Assembly: GCA_027924645.1 (NCBI GenBank)
Contig: BSBN01000445.1
Location: forward strand, 1,922,001-1,986,000
Direction: 5' to 3'
DNA: 64,000 bases
Source: Cunninghamia lanceolata
Taxonomy: Eukaryota; Streptophyta; Pinopsida; Cupressales; Cupressaceae
Shown here one piece after another: positions 12,132-23,855 of this stretch. How positions within the stretch are numbered: the stretch's first letter is position 1; each line of letters begins with the position of its first letter. The translations under genes and the position numbers were made by a program. Under the pieces are notes generated by a model. That model worked only from the letters and a program-made list of their open reading frames with translations, did not search any database and was not told the origin of the DNA.

Positions 12132-12649
12132 ATCTTATGTATGGAATATCTAAAAAGGCACCATCCGGATTCATTTCCATAGACATGAAAGGATGTTTCT
12201 TGAATTTAGATCAGGGATGATCCACTACTTCTACCACTTGTGGAGAAAACATATTTTAAGTACTACTGAAAAAATTTTAGGGCAAGACAAAGAGATATAA
12301 AATACCTTTCAATCACTTCTAGTTAGGGTTTCATGCTCAAGAAATCTAAATTAGCTTATTCTTTCACTTTCACATCTTTTTTCTCTTGGATTAATTGTTT
12401 GCAAATAATCCTTTTGTCAAGTGAAATTTGTTTATAACCTTTTTACACAACCTAATTTGCATTCGATGCTTATCTTGATAAAGCTGTCAAACTCTAAACT
12501 GTGGTGCATAGTCACCTTCAACTTCTCCATAAACTTCCACAATATGACTTTTTCAACTGGTATCTTCTTCAATAGATCAACAATATCAATCTACATCTCA
12601 TATCCTCGTGTTGAAGCATTAGCACCATTTCTCTGGTAGGGAATGAAAG

Positions 12650-13879
12650 TTTTATGTCATAAAAATGTCCCCCTATGACTTTTACCTCCTAAGTTTAGCT
12701 CCCAAGTCCCTTGTTTTGCATCTTGCATGTTCATTTTTACTCCCAGAATAAAATGGCCTGAAACCCATGTCACATGGGGATTGAGGGACATTGTGTTCTT
12801 TAGAGCTAACCTAAAAAGGAGACCTAGGACATGGGTGCTCATGCCCTTGTCTTTCCTTATTTTAGGCAGGTCCCAAATTTGAATGTCGATTATGTGACCG
12901 TTAGTTAGGTCCCATGCCGACATCTTAAGTTTAAATTACAAAATTTGTAGTGGGAATGTGTGTTGTTGCATATATAAGCATGTTTAGGGATTCATTTGAA
13001 AATTAGAAGATGATTATGAACTTTTGGTGCACTTATGATTTTAGAGCATTCAAGATATTCATTGTTGTAGAGTAGAGCATTGTTGTTGTGTTTGTGATTA
13101 CAGATTTAGCTTCATCTTCTCATGTGTTGAAGGATATTCATCTATGTGAGAGCTACACCTCTGAGGTGATATCTATTTGTGTTTGAATCATTTATCAATT
13201 TGTTTTTGCCTCTATCCCATAGGGATACACACTCTTTATCTGACAATGGTGTTCGAAAGACTTGAATGTCCTTTTGGGGCTACTGGGGCAAGCTCCTAAA
13301 CATCACAACCCCCAACCACACTCCTTGTGATTGCAAGTTATAGGTACAGATTTTTCAAAGTGGAGTTGCAAATGAGGGCTGCAGAAGATAAGGATTTCAG
13401 ATCTGGTAGAAAGAAGTTATTTGGAGCATTTTCAAGATAAGGGTGCCTTGGGCAATGTCCTTCGAGGTTGTAGACATAAAAATATTTGTGATAATAACAA
13501 TCAACATTTGAAGAAGCCCCAACATCCTAAAGAACAACCTACCTTGGACTAGGGCACCTAGGGTAGTGTCCTCTACATCTTTCGTGATAGAAACAAATGA
13601 AACAATGATTCTCAGTGCCATAAGGATACTTGAATTCCCTAAAGAAAACTGTACGTTGGACTTGGGCACCTAGGGTAGTGTCCCCAATTATTTTGCATCA
13701 TGAACTTCAAAAAATAGTCAATAATTGACCTTTGTCTATTGTCTTAGTCTGTAAGCATTTGTCGTAATTTATCAATTTACTCACTATTTTGCATAATTAG
13801 GGTTTTAAGCATATTTGAGCATTAAATTAATACATTAATTAACAATTTCTAAATTTCCACAATGTTACAAGTGACAACC
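12650..13879 (+). repeat. Left LTR of F, piece 1
   Basis: Begins with TT for the usual TG, then ATGTCATAAAAATGTCCCCC, and follows 23856 onward. It contains repeated GCACCTTGGGCAATGTCC-like phrases (near 13440, 13550, 13665). It ends with CAACC (13875-13879), the target duplication of E. Confidence 0.88.
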
Positions 13880-14128
13880 TGTTGATAACTGAGAGGGGGG
13901 GTGAATTAGTTATCTTAATTATTTCAACTTTCTGAACTTCCTTATCAATTAATGCAGCATCAAATCAAATAAGCAAACATAACCATGAAATGGAAACAAC
14001 ATCAATACACATGACATAATGATTTTGACATGGAAAACCCTATTAGGGGAAAAACCACAGGGTGATTAACCCAAGATTGTATTCTCTGTTAGAAGAATAA
14101 GATAGTACAAAATGGCACTTGCCAATTA

Positions 14129-14172
14129 GGGCTCACTGCCCGAGCACACTGCTCACAAGAGGCTTACTGCCT
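14129..14172 (-). promoter_or_regulatory. Mini-hairpin array in the LTR leader of E
   Basis: Plus-strand reading: GGGC-TCACT-GCCC, GAGC-ACACT-GCTC, then AGGC-TTACT-GCCT. Each is a perfect 4-bp stem with a 5-base loop. The stems differ but stay paired. The array lies about 240 bases downstream of the TATA run in the sense direction, so it would be in the RNA leader. Function is unknown. Confidence 0.6.
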
Positions 14173-14407
14173 ACAATAGTTTATACAAGGAAACTAGATG
14201 CTTGAACTGATGAGAAACATCCACATATGCTAAGGTTCAGTTCTGGTTAAGCCCAGTATACTAATCTACTACACTTCATTCTTACTCTCCTTAGGTGCTG
14301 TTGTCCTGTTACATTCTGGACCTGTCTTACTACCTTCACACTGCTCTTCTACTATTCTTCACACAACACCACACACAACACACACATTCATATCTAAATC
14401 CATCTAG

Positions 14408-14416
14408 TATATATAT
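14408..14416 (-). promoter_or_regulatory. TATA-like run in the left LTR of E
   Basis: TATATATAT between GC-richer flanks, placed where H and A have TATAAATA relative to the hairpins. It is probably the LTR promoter. Confidence 0.5.
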
Positions 14417-15191
14417 CTGCACCAAAGATTTCATCCACTTTCTAGTCGGCATCCAGAATACTCAATATTTTCCCAAACTCTGATTTGTCAGCTAAATCTT
14501 TGCATACCAAGTAATGTGTATCAAGGAGATGCTTATAGAAGTCATCAGTTATGTCAGCCAATCATGAATGATACCTTAGGAAGCTTAATCACCATCAATG
14601 TCTTATCCGGATTAAGGTCTGATGCTCTACCAGTCACTTCTTCCTCTGTCAACTCTGCCAAATGGGAACCCAACACTCAAGTGCTCATGTCTCTTCACTC
14701 TTCCATCACCAGAGGCTCACTCCCTAGAATCTGTCAGGCAAGGTACTCCCCTTGACTTCCCCAAATCCGTACTTTACTATGATACTTCCTCTGAGAGATT
14801 CGGACCTGACTATCGGACCTTGCTGCCTGCTCTGTTCTTGCTTACTGGACCACAACATTTCTTCAATCTGACTTCTGGTAAAGATACATCATGTCCTGTG
14901 GATGTGTGGGATGGACTTTGTTGCCATCAATGACAACACTCATAAAGCCACATAGTGTCTCTTGCCAACAATCTCCCCCTTTGGCATTGATGGCAACACT
15001 TAGTGAAAAATGACTAAGTATCATACTGCACTCCCCCTTTGTTGATGCTCTGTTCTAATGTATACTTTACCAGAGCTCCCCCTTAGCTAGATTCCTCATT
15101 TTTCACTGCTCCTCACTCCCCCTAGGTCCGCACACCAAAATTTGCAAAAGTCAATCTATATTTAGCTGCATAAGTATATAACAGGTTATAC

Positions 15192-16940
15192 TCACATATA
15201 CTTAAGTATGTCCGCAAAGATATTCTTTATCTGCACAACTTTTGTCACCCAACTTTGCTTCATCCTATCCAAAATTGAGATGTAGCCACTCAACAAGAAT
15301 GCAAAAGCTTCTACTTTCTTAAGATCTGTCAGGTCATTTGTCCGGGCTGTGGCCTATGCATTAGTTAGGGCCTCATGCATGGCCTCTAACTTAGGGATAA
15401 TGATCCCTCTGATTTCAATAGATGTTTTCCTTTTCTTCTTCATTTTCTTTACTTCCTCATCTAATTCTGTCTCTTGTTCATCCTTTTGGCTTGTGTAAGA
15501 CCTTGTTGCGTTTTTCTTGGTTCTCTTCTCTCCTTTTCTGGATGTCTGAGCTTCCAGTTTTGAAGCCTTTTGACCCTTGGAAGTGGTAGGTGCAAAGCTT
15601 TTGGTTGATCTGGTCCGGGAGGGGGCTTGCACCAGAGCACTTTCTTTTCTAGTTTCTTGCTTTTCTTTCTCCGCCCTTTCCATTTTCTCTCTGTTGGCAT
15701 CAAGTGCCTCTTTTGAGATTCCATGCCTCTTGGCAAATTCTTCTATCTCTTTTCTCACTTTTCTCTTCATCTCCAGTTGTCTAAGCTCCACATGGATTTT
15801 TACACTTAATTCTTCAAAGGTTCCAAACCTTTCTGCCTTAGGATCCTTGGGCTGACTTAGCATGTGTTGAACATGCAGCTCTACAATTTTCTCATCAACT
15901 TCATACCCCATTGGCATGATCCACACTGTTCTTGGTTCTACTGCCTCCATTAGGCATTGATTAGTTTCTACCATAAAGCATATTGTATTCTTATATTTTT
16001 CAACTAGTGATTGAGGAATTCTTTCTCTAGTTTGCATCATGTTCTGAAAGTTCTTGAAATAGCCCCAGAGTGTTGTGTTTTGTGCCTTGGCATCACCAAG
16101 TCCATGCAAGTAATCCCTGATTTGTATGGCAACTGATCTATCATTTTGCCATATCCAACCACTAGATCCAGGTAGGTCATTCATATAATAGAAGAACAAA
16201 TAGAGTATCAAGCCACCATATTTGAAGGAGTTCTTCTTGTCCTTAATCTTCTACAGATTTTCTAAAAGTTGGTTCAGAAGGAGCTCACAGAGATCATAGT
16301 CAGTATTCTTCCTTAACATTTCATAGGCAGTATATACAATAGTCTCAGATACTGAATTCTCCCTACTAGAATGATATATCTTATATCCAATTATCATTGA
16401 TGCAAACTTGATATCTGGATCTGTGATATCCTCAATTGTCATTGCTCTTTTATCAAATTTCGATCCGGCAGCCTCATTTACAATTTGGTTTTTGACAGAT
16501 TTGAGAGTAGGCATCCCACCGGTTGAGTGTAATCTGATTACTACTCTAATGGCATCCTTAGTGATCTTAAACAGCCTATTCAACCATATAAAGTTATCAT
16601 GCATTCTACTTAGAACATACCTGACCCATTCATCTTCCAGAAAATAGGGGAAATGAAAGCACTGTGCAAAATGTTTATCTTGGATAGCTTTATACTGAGG
16701 TTTGAGATCAAAAGAGTCATCTATTAACTGATTGTGATAGATATCTGATAGTTTAGATTCCCCAAAATTTTCAATGTTAGCATGAATATATGCCCTAACA
16801 TCTTCAACATGCAAAACCCCATGCAGAATGCTGGAAAAAGCCCCTAAGGGATCCACTTCTAGAGATTTGTAAGGATGTTTCTTAAATTTGGGTTGAGGCC
16901 TATCATAAATCTTTACAACATTTGGAGTACCCATCTTCAA
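15192..16940 (-). pseudogene. Family-1 ORF2: unassigned 582-residue protein (element E)
   Basis: One frame from ATG at 16940 to TGA at 15192-15194, broken only by TAG at 16251-16253 and at 15354-15356. Order of parts: a basic N-terminus (RPQPKFKKHPYKS); a mixed, largely globular core to about residue 330 (YIHANIENFG, KDAIRVVIRLHS, KFDKRAMTIEDI, LWGYFKNFQ, CLMEAVEPR); a lysine/glutamate-rich linker; and a short C-terminal helix. Copies occur in C, A and (truncated) B, in the same place between ORF1 and the polypurine tract. I see no retroviral enzyme motif. Layout recalls other uncharacterised plant mobile-element proteins, but I assign no family. Confidence 0.8.
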
Positions 16941-17579
16941 ATGATTTATAGAGAGATATTCAACAACAGAAAATACCTTTTACGCTTCTAGGGTTCGCCG
17001 AATGAGCCAGATTAATTTGCTGGAAGAATCGACTTCAACAGTTGATCTTTTGAGAATTTGAAACAATTTGTTGCAGAGCTCCTTTTCTCTTCTTCTTGAA
17101 TGCAAATGTGCAAATGAAAAACGAATGAACCTTTTTATTTCTGGGAAAACCCTAATTTCATATTGTAATAAATGCACAACTCAAGTTATTCTAGTTGCCT
17201 GGTTCTTCTTATTTTGAGAAAGATCTTTTTTCGGATCACTGAGATATACTTAAAGTTATCCTTGGTGATTAATAACAAACTATCTTACTTTCCCCAAACA
17301 TTTGATCTATCCGCAGATCAAGATGCCTCAATTTGAATCATACTGGATCTAACTATGATAATCTTGTTTTACCAGATGACTATTGAACCGGATCAATTTT
17401 GGAAGATTAGACTCTTCAAATCTTCCTGCGGATCTTCCATATCTTTACCAAGCTTTCTTTTGATGTTTTTCTAAGAATCCTTTAATCCGCAACTTCCCAT
17501 GTGCCAATTTCAGGCACCAATTGACTAGCTAGAGGATTTGTTTTTCTTAGTGACTACCCCTGAGCCATAACTCATCTAC

Positions 17580-18758
17580 TCAATTTTTGGAAGGATTATC
17601 AGCACCAAATTCTAGTGCGGATCCATCCCCAACATTCTCTATACTTCTCTTCACCCAGATCTTATTCATCTCCCTTTGAATTTCATCTGCATTCACTATT
17701 CCCTTTCCTTTGTCTTGGCTATGATTATATTGTTCTAGACCCCTTTTGTCTTGATTCTTACTTCTATAGAATTTGGCAATATTACCAGATCTATTGCAAT
17801 TGTATTAAATAACATTTCTTTGCATATTTGACTGATATCCTCTTGATCTACACTGATTAGTCATATGTCCCATTCTATTGCATGCAAAGCATCTACCATT
17901 GAATGAATTGTTTATTTGTATGTTTCTACACTCATGGGATTTGTGACCATACCTTTTGCAATTGAAGCATTGTCTGGAGAAGGATGTATTAATCTGATTC
18001 ATTCTTCTTCTACATTGATTTGCTTTATGACCAAAGTTGTTGTAGTTGTGGCAGTATCCACTGAAAGATGGATATCTTTGAGCATTTGGTTGTCTTATCG
18101 GAGGTCTTCTAGGCCTGTTTCTTGGATGTTCTAATCTTCAGTTCTTTTGACCAGATCTAGAGCTTTCACCTTTTTCATACCCCAAGCCTTGCTTGTCATC
18201 CACCCTCTTTTGGATTTGAAGAACTTCAAGTTGAGAAGAACTTATCTTGAATTTCTCTTTGTATTCATTTGTTGTTTGAAGATCCCTTTTAAGAGTGTTA
18301 ATTTGATTCTCAAGCTATTCTTCATTATCTCTAGCTTCTTTAAGATCAGATTCTAGATGCCTGATTATTCTATCCATTTTGTGGTAGTCTTCTAACTTCT
18401 CCTTGAGAGATTGTCTTAGATCATCTTCAGTTTTTCTTTTCTCTTCAATTTCTTGGGTGAATTTCATAACTCCTGATTCCATTTCATGTCTTACCATAAT
18501 GACCTCTTTTGATAACTTTTCACACAACTTGGTTTTCTCCTTCAGATCTTCATTTGTACCATTGTCTTCACTTTGACTTGCTAATTGTTGAAGTAGATCT
18601 TTTCTCTTTTTCATAGAGATACTCAGTTTCCCTTTTAGTTCATTTATGAAATCATCAACCTGTTTGAGTCTTTCCTTTAATTCATTGACTTTAGAGTTGG
18701 ATTGCTCAAGATCATCTAGGGCAGACTAAAATTGTTCCCTCATACCATACACATCCAT
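17580..18758 (-). pseudogene. Family-1 ORF1: coiled-coil and zinc-knuckle Gag-like protein (element E)
   Basis: One frame from ATG at 18758 (MDVYGM) to TGA at 17580. Premature stops: TAG at 18726-18728, TAG near 18315, a TGA near 18135 and TAA at 17805. The first ~200 residues are a lysine/glutamate/leucine-rich coiled coil. There follow GLGYEKGESS, common next to knuckles in plant copia Gag, and four CCHC units. Two are intact (CFNCKRYGHKSHEC, CFACNRMGHMTNQC); the first (CHNYNNFGHKANQC) and last (YNCNRSGNIAKF) have lost cysteines. It ends at GADNPSKN. It probably binds element RNA, by analogy with Gag nucleocapsids. The usual copia Gag N-terminal domain seen in H is absent. Confidence 0.8.
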
Positions 18759-18808
18759 TTGAGTTCCCAGATCTTCCTCAAGCTGTTAGGCTCTGTTTGG
18801 AGGAAATT

Positions 18809-18821
18809 GGCTCTGATACCA
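18809..18821 (-). other. Primer-binding site of E (initiator tRNA-Met)
   Basis: Minus strand TGGTATCAGAGCC, the standard plant copia site, two bases inside the right LTR. Confidence 0.93.
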
Positions 18822-18823
18822 AT

Positions 18824-19913
18824 TGTTGGTAACTGAGAGGGGGGTGAATCACTTATCTTAATTATTTTAGCTTTCTAAACTTCCTTATCAATTAATGCAG
18901 CATCAAATCAAATAAGCAAACATAACCATGAAATGGAAACAACATCAATACACATGACACAATGATTTTGACGTGGAAAATCCTATTAGGGGAAAAACCA
19001 CGGGGTGATTAACCCAAGATTGTATTCTCTGTTAGAAGAATAAGATAGTACAAAATGGCACTTGCCAATTAGGGCTCACTACCTGAGCACACTGTTCACA
19101 AGAGGCTTACTGCCTACAATAGTTTATACAAGGAAACTAGATACTTGAACTGATGAGAAGCATCCACATATGTTGAGGTTCAGTTCTGGTTAAGCCCAGT
19201 ATACTAATCTGATACACTTCATTCTTACTCTCCTTAGATGCTGTTGTCCTATTATATTCCAGACCTGTCTTACTACCTTCACATTGCTCTTCTACTATTC
19301 TTCACACAACACCACACACAACACACACATTCATATCTAAATCCATCTACTATATATATCTGCACCAAAGATTTCATCCACTTTCTAGTCAGCATCCAGA
19401 ATACTCAATATTTTCCCAAACTCTGATCTGTCGGCTAAATCTTTGCATACCAAGTAATGCGTATCAAGGAGATGCTTATAGAAGTCATCAATTATGTTAG
19501 CCAATCATGAATGATACCTTAGGAAGATTGATCATCATCAATGTCTGATCCGGATTAAGGTCTGATGCTGTGTCAGTCAGTTCTTCCTCTGTCAACTCTG
19601 CCAAACGGGAACCCAACACTCAAGTGCTCATGTCTCTTCACTCTTCCATCACTAGAGGGTCACTCCCTGGAATCTATCAGTCAAGGTACTCCCCTTGAAT
19701 TCCCCAAATCTTCACTTTACTGTGATACTTCCTCTGAGAGATCCAGACCTGACTGTCGGACCTTGCTGCCTGCTCTGTTCTTGCTTACCGGACCACAACA
19801 TTTCTTCAATCTAACTTTCGGTAAAGATACATCATGTCCTGCGGATGTGTGGGATGGACTTTGTTGCCATCATTGACAACACTCATAAAGCCACATAGTG
19901 TCTCTTTCCAACA
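18824..19913 (-). repeat. Right (5') LTR of E
   Basis: TGTTGGTAACTG...TTCCAACA on the plus strand, followed by CAACC. Differences from the left copy are mostly C/T and G/A changes. Confidence 0.93.
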
Positions 19914-19918
19914 CAACC

Positions 19919-20039
19919 AACCTATAGGTGAATCCTATTTCAAAAGTTGTGATTCAACTCAATTGAATGTCCTTGAATGTTTATAGTGAAAGGAGGATCT
20001 AGCCATTCAACGCCGTTGTCCCTCTTTTCCTATTAAACA
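19919..20039 (+). repeat. Left LTR of F, piece 2
   Basis: Continues the F LTR after E, matching 25085-25209 (GTGAATCCT, then AAAGGAGGATCTAGCC), and ends TTAAACA. The next bases, TTTTAATGAACCCATG, occupy the primer-site position and resemble the G site (TGGTGAACCTGATGTG). Confidence 0.85.
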
Positions 20040-20794
20040 TTTTAATGAACCCATGTTTATTTAAATTTTGCACATTTCTAAGTGTTGAACTCTATATTGG
20101 AATTCATTCATTTAATTTTCATCTTATTGCATTTGAAAATTTACAAAAAAAAAAGAAATTGAAAATTTTGAAAAATTTAAAAAAATTGGCATCTTAGGCT
20201 TGCATTTTGAAATAATTGGCATTAATTTAATTTAATTTCATTTAATTTCTAATATTTTCATTATATATGATATAAATTATAGAAATTCATCATTAATTAA
20301 TCATTTGCATTGCATTTTCATGCTTAAATTGTTAAAAATTGCTTGAAATTGTGCATTTTTCACAAAACCTAGTCTTTGCATTAGCTAGGGTTTTTAGTTA
20401 AAATCTTGTTTCATATTTTAATACTCTTTTAAACACTCATTTAGGACTGATTTCTAATTCTAGTGTTTCATCATAGTGTCCTTTTTACAAAAAATCATGT
20501 CTAGGGTTTGAAAATCTTGCATTTTCACTAGATTTTGCCTTGTCATCTCTCTAGATTTGCATTATAGGTGTGTTGTGAAGGATATTTATGCGTTATTGGA
20601 TTTATATTGAGCTTATTATTTTCTGCCCCTCTTTAATTTCTTCACAACACCTCTTCTCTTAGGGATTTGCATTGAAAAAGGTGAAAAATCAAGCATTTTA
20701 GATCATAAGCATACATAGTTTTGCACTTGTTCCTTCCATAAATATTAAAAATATTTTAAAATATGATCTTGCATTCATTTGAGGACATATACAC
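20040..20794 (+). other. AT-rich leader of F
   Basis: Very AT-rich, non-coding. It starts with a degraded primer site and runs up to the protease-like ORF. No gag was recognised. Confidence 0.5.
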
Positions 20795-21280
20795 ATGGCT
20801 TATAATCACAACAATAATGCTAGGCTTCCTCTTAGACCTTATTTGAAAAGAAGGAGCCTTGAACCTAAAATTACATTTACACCTCATGACAAAACATTTG
20901 TAGACGATGAAGGGCCTCTTTACATTACCGTGAAAATAATGGAGATCTCGGTGCATGGTACACTAATAGATCCTAATTGCATGACTAATGTGGTAATGGA
21001 AGAGTTCCTTCTTGCACCTAATTTTACACAATATTCTTATAAACCTTTAGATTTAAGGATTAAGACACATAATGGAACTTTCATGCCTACCTTTGGGAAG
21101 ATAACTTTATTGGTTATGGTTTCTGATAAAGCCATGGATCAGGCATTTGAGGTTATCCCCTTATATGATCTCTTCCATGTAAAACTAGGACACCCATGGT
21201 TAAAATCTATGAATGCTATCTTCTCAACTATTCACAATTGTATAAAATTCCCTTTACATGGACAAGTGCGTACTATTTGA
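20795..21280 (+). pseudogene. Retropepsin-like domain with altered active site (element F)
   Basis: A 161-codon ORF with the layout of Ty3/gypsy Tat-type aspartic protease. A GPLYITVKI strand leads into the expected D-S/N-G site, here LIDPNCMTNVV. Later come VIPLYDLFHVKLGHPWLKSM (equivalent to the family's LLGRPWIH) and an IHNCIKFP strand. The glycine after the catalytic aspartate position is lost (DPN), so activity is unlikely. No reverse transcriptase follows; several stops come next. Confidence 0.7.
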
Positions 21281-21624
21281 TGTAATACATATCAACTTTT
21301 GGTAAGGGACAACAACTTTACCCTTGATTAATTTTGGCCGCAACCTGATAGAGACCCTAAGCCATGAAGAGATCACTCTTTCCTACAATATAGATGATAC
21401 AAAGCAAAAGTTATATCTAGAGTGGTCGTGCCTCCTATGCAAACAATAAGAGACAAACAACCCACATTAGAAGAAATTCCTAGAGCAAAAGGAAAAGGAC
21501 CCTATGCTAAGATTCCTCCTCTGTCATCCTTACAAGGATTGGGAGGTATTTGTTGAGAACAAAACACTTCATCAAGATAAATGAGATTTGAACTGGTGCT
21601 TCCTCCTCTAACATGTAAAAACCT

Positions 21625-21894
21625 ATGGAAAAACATGACAATACTTTTGAAGGTATAAGCAACAAGACAAAAAGAAATAGACAAGAAAGAGAAAGGAGGA
21701 AAAGACAAGATTTTACCCAACGAAATGCACCTAAACAAGAAAACATTCCACCTAACATTGAATCAAACCAAGAAGAGCTTAAGAATGAACAACTTGAAGA
21801 CAAGAATAAAAGTTGGGCTATGGTACCTTATGTACCTCTTTCCTTTAATATTCAATATTGGGAAGATGATGATTTGTTGGACGACAACTGCTAG
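21625..21894 (+). pseudogene. Charged ORF downstream of the F protease
   Basis: An 89-codon stretch rich in arginine, lysine and glutamate that ends YWEDDDLLDDNC. It follows the protease after about 340 bases containing stops. In Tat-type polyproteins a charged linker follows the protease, so this may be the polyprotein end in a shortened element. No domain is recognised. Confidence 0.45.
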
Positions 21895-21899
21895 TATGG

Positions 21900-23855
21900 T
21901 TGTACTTTCAGGTAAGTATTTCTATCCCTTTATCTCTGTGTTGTGTTCACCCCGTGATGTGTTATGTATTGTTTAGGCCTCCTTGGATGACCCTTGACAC
22001 TCTTGTAAGGTCAAGGATACCGGAAGACCGCCTCTATTGTGACCCTTCTTCTATTTGTATCATCATTCTTCTATCTTGCTTCTCCTCTATTTTCATTGTT
22101 GTGTCTTGTGTCTTAGGGGCTTAGCGTTGCAGTTGGTGACCTGGGGGCACCTTCCTACATGATGACCCTAAGGCACTTGTTCTTCTCTCTTGATTTAATG
22201 TTTACCTTCTTCTAGTGGTTCTATCTAGCTAGCAGATGACGAAAAACAAATAATACTGATAAGGACCAAGTGTCCCTCCAGTGAGTAAGCAAAAATGGAC
22301 CTAGTCCATACATGACGATGGGGTTGATATATATATATATATTATCCGACACTTGGCTAGTAGAATCACGTCGTGTGATATTTTGATGATGTCTAATATT
22401 TGATAACAAACCATAGCAATATTGTTGCTTCGTGCCTTTGTTTATATTGGGTCTCACCTTGGTTACACTCGGTTCTGAGATCTCTATGGTATAGTCCCAT
22501 GGTTATCCTCAGGTTCCAAATCCGCAATATAACCTTGGCTCTTGATGTGATTTTTTTCATGCATTGTTTTTGATCATGTGATGTGGTTATTATCTTAGAG
22601 AAAGATTTCTAACCTCTCTTCTTGTAGGAAATTGTGTGTTTGTGGGAACATTTGGTGATCATAAAGTACGTCACCTTTGGGGGCATGGCCTTTGTGAAAG
22701 CTCTTGTTCCCTTATGTGTTTTCTTCCTACCTACCTTAATGTGCTTGATATCGGTACATGATATTAATGACCTTAAGGTGGGGGCATATATAAGGTAAGT
22801 TGTCTGATTAGTTTGGTACTAATAAAGCATGTTTGCATATGTTGATCTATTACACATGCCTCCTTTTCACTGTAAGCCATCGCCGTGATGTGGGTGGGGT
22901 TGTATACTTTTGGCACATGCTTCCTTTTCATTATAATGCATCTCCGTGACATGGGTGGGGTTGCATTTTGAAAGCTCTTTGTGGAGGCGAGGATGGTGTA
23001 TCTCTTGAGCTAGTACACATCCTTTTATTTCAAACATCCTTCAAGTAGGTAGGGTTGGTGTATCCTCCCTTAAGCATGTCTTTGGAGGTTGTTGTGGCAT
23101 AAGCCAAACTATCAAGTGTGCCTATAATGTGTTTGAGATGGTGGTGAACCTAGCAATAGGCTCCTTCCATCACTTGTTTGTCGTGTTTAATACGTATAGT
23201 ATGACTTTGGCATACTATAGGATGCTCATGTCCTCCATGTGTCTTCCATGTGTTTTCTCCCATGTTGTAGTTTCAAGACGTGTGGCGAAATGCCCCTCCT
23301 ACACTTAGGTTTTGTATGGCATGTTTGTTCCCAAGCATAGTCTAAAGACATGTGGCGATGAGTCCCTCCTATGCTTTGGGATTTGTATGGCATGTTTGTT
23401 CTCAAGTGTAGTCTAAAGACATGTGGTGATGAGTCCCTCCTACACTCTAAGATTTATATTGCATGTTTGTTACCCCATATGTAGTTTCAAGATGTGTGGT
23501 GAAATTTTGCACCTACATTTTGGGTTGTGTGTTTACTTTCCATGTACTTGCGTTTGCATTTATATATATGAAAATGAAAAAAAGAAATAATCACTACATT
23601 CACTGTATTCATCATGTTTTGTGTGTCTTCAATACTTTCTTCTCCATGTTTTGTGTGCCTGTTACTGTCTTCAATGTGTTTAGCATGTCTGCGGTGTGTT
23701 TTCTCTAATGTCTACCTGAGACTGGGGCTAGAAATAGTTCCTTAATCTTTGTGTATGCATTAGCTTCATGTGCCTAGCGTGTTTGTTGTGTTTTGATCAT
23801 ACTTTAATGCATGTATGGGCCTTGCATTCATACATACATTAAAGTGGGGACTAAA
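21900..23855 (+). other. Non-coding 3' region of F
   Basis: No coding signal. It contains a (TA)n run near 22328, two copies of a ~63-base unit (starting near 22852 and 22915; TCCTTTTCA, CGTGA, GGGTGGGGTTG) and the 71-base tandem array listed separately. It ends in the purine-rich tract AAAGTGGGGACTAAA (23841-23855). Confidence 0.6.
23267..23550 (+). repeat. Tandem array of ~71-base units in F
   Basis: Unit starts at 23267, 23337, 23408 and 23481 (GTAGTTTCAAGAC, ATAGTCTAAAGAC, GTAGTCTAAAGAC, GTAGTTTCAAGAT). Each has GTGGYGA, a CTCCTA block and GCATGTTTGTT. There are nearly four copies. Confidence 0.85.

Larger units (their letters stand above)
13880..14970 (-). repeat. Left (3') LTR of E
   Basis: TGTTGATAACTG...GCCAACA on the plus strand. 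It holds the U5 motif (near 14025-14060), three perfect mini-hairpins (14129-14141, 14142-14154, 14160-14172) and a TATA run at 14408-14416. The right LTR is very similar, but two of its hairpins carry stem-breaking changes. Confidence 0.93.
13880..19913 (-). mobile_element. Element E: best-preserved family-1 non-autonomous copia-type element
   Basis: LTRs are 13880-14970 (1091 bp) and 18824-19913 (1090 bp), with a perfect CAACC duplication (13875-13879, 19914-19918). The primer site TGGTATCAGAGCC (minus, 18809-18821) matches initiator tRNA-Met. The polypurine complement follows 14970. The interior encodes ORF1 (17580-18758) and ORF2 (15192-16940), each in one frame with only nonsense breaks. 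There is no protease, integrase or reverse transcriptase. It sits inside the left LTR of F. Confidence 0.95.

Noticed and set aside
12657..12923. Minus-strand ORF repeated near 23766-24014
   Set aside because: Both lie in the LTRs of F; the repetition reflects the LTR pair and the ORF is antisense to the element.
22328..22341. (TA)n run as an origin or recombination site
   Set aside because: A short dinucleotide repeat in non-coding element sequence, with no supporting context.
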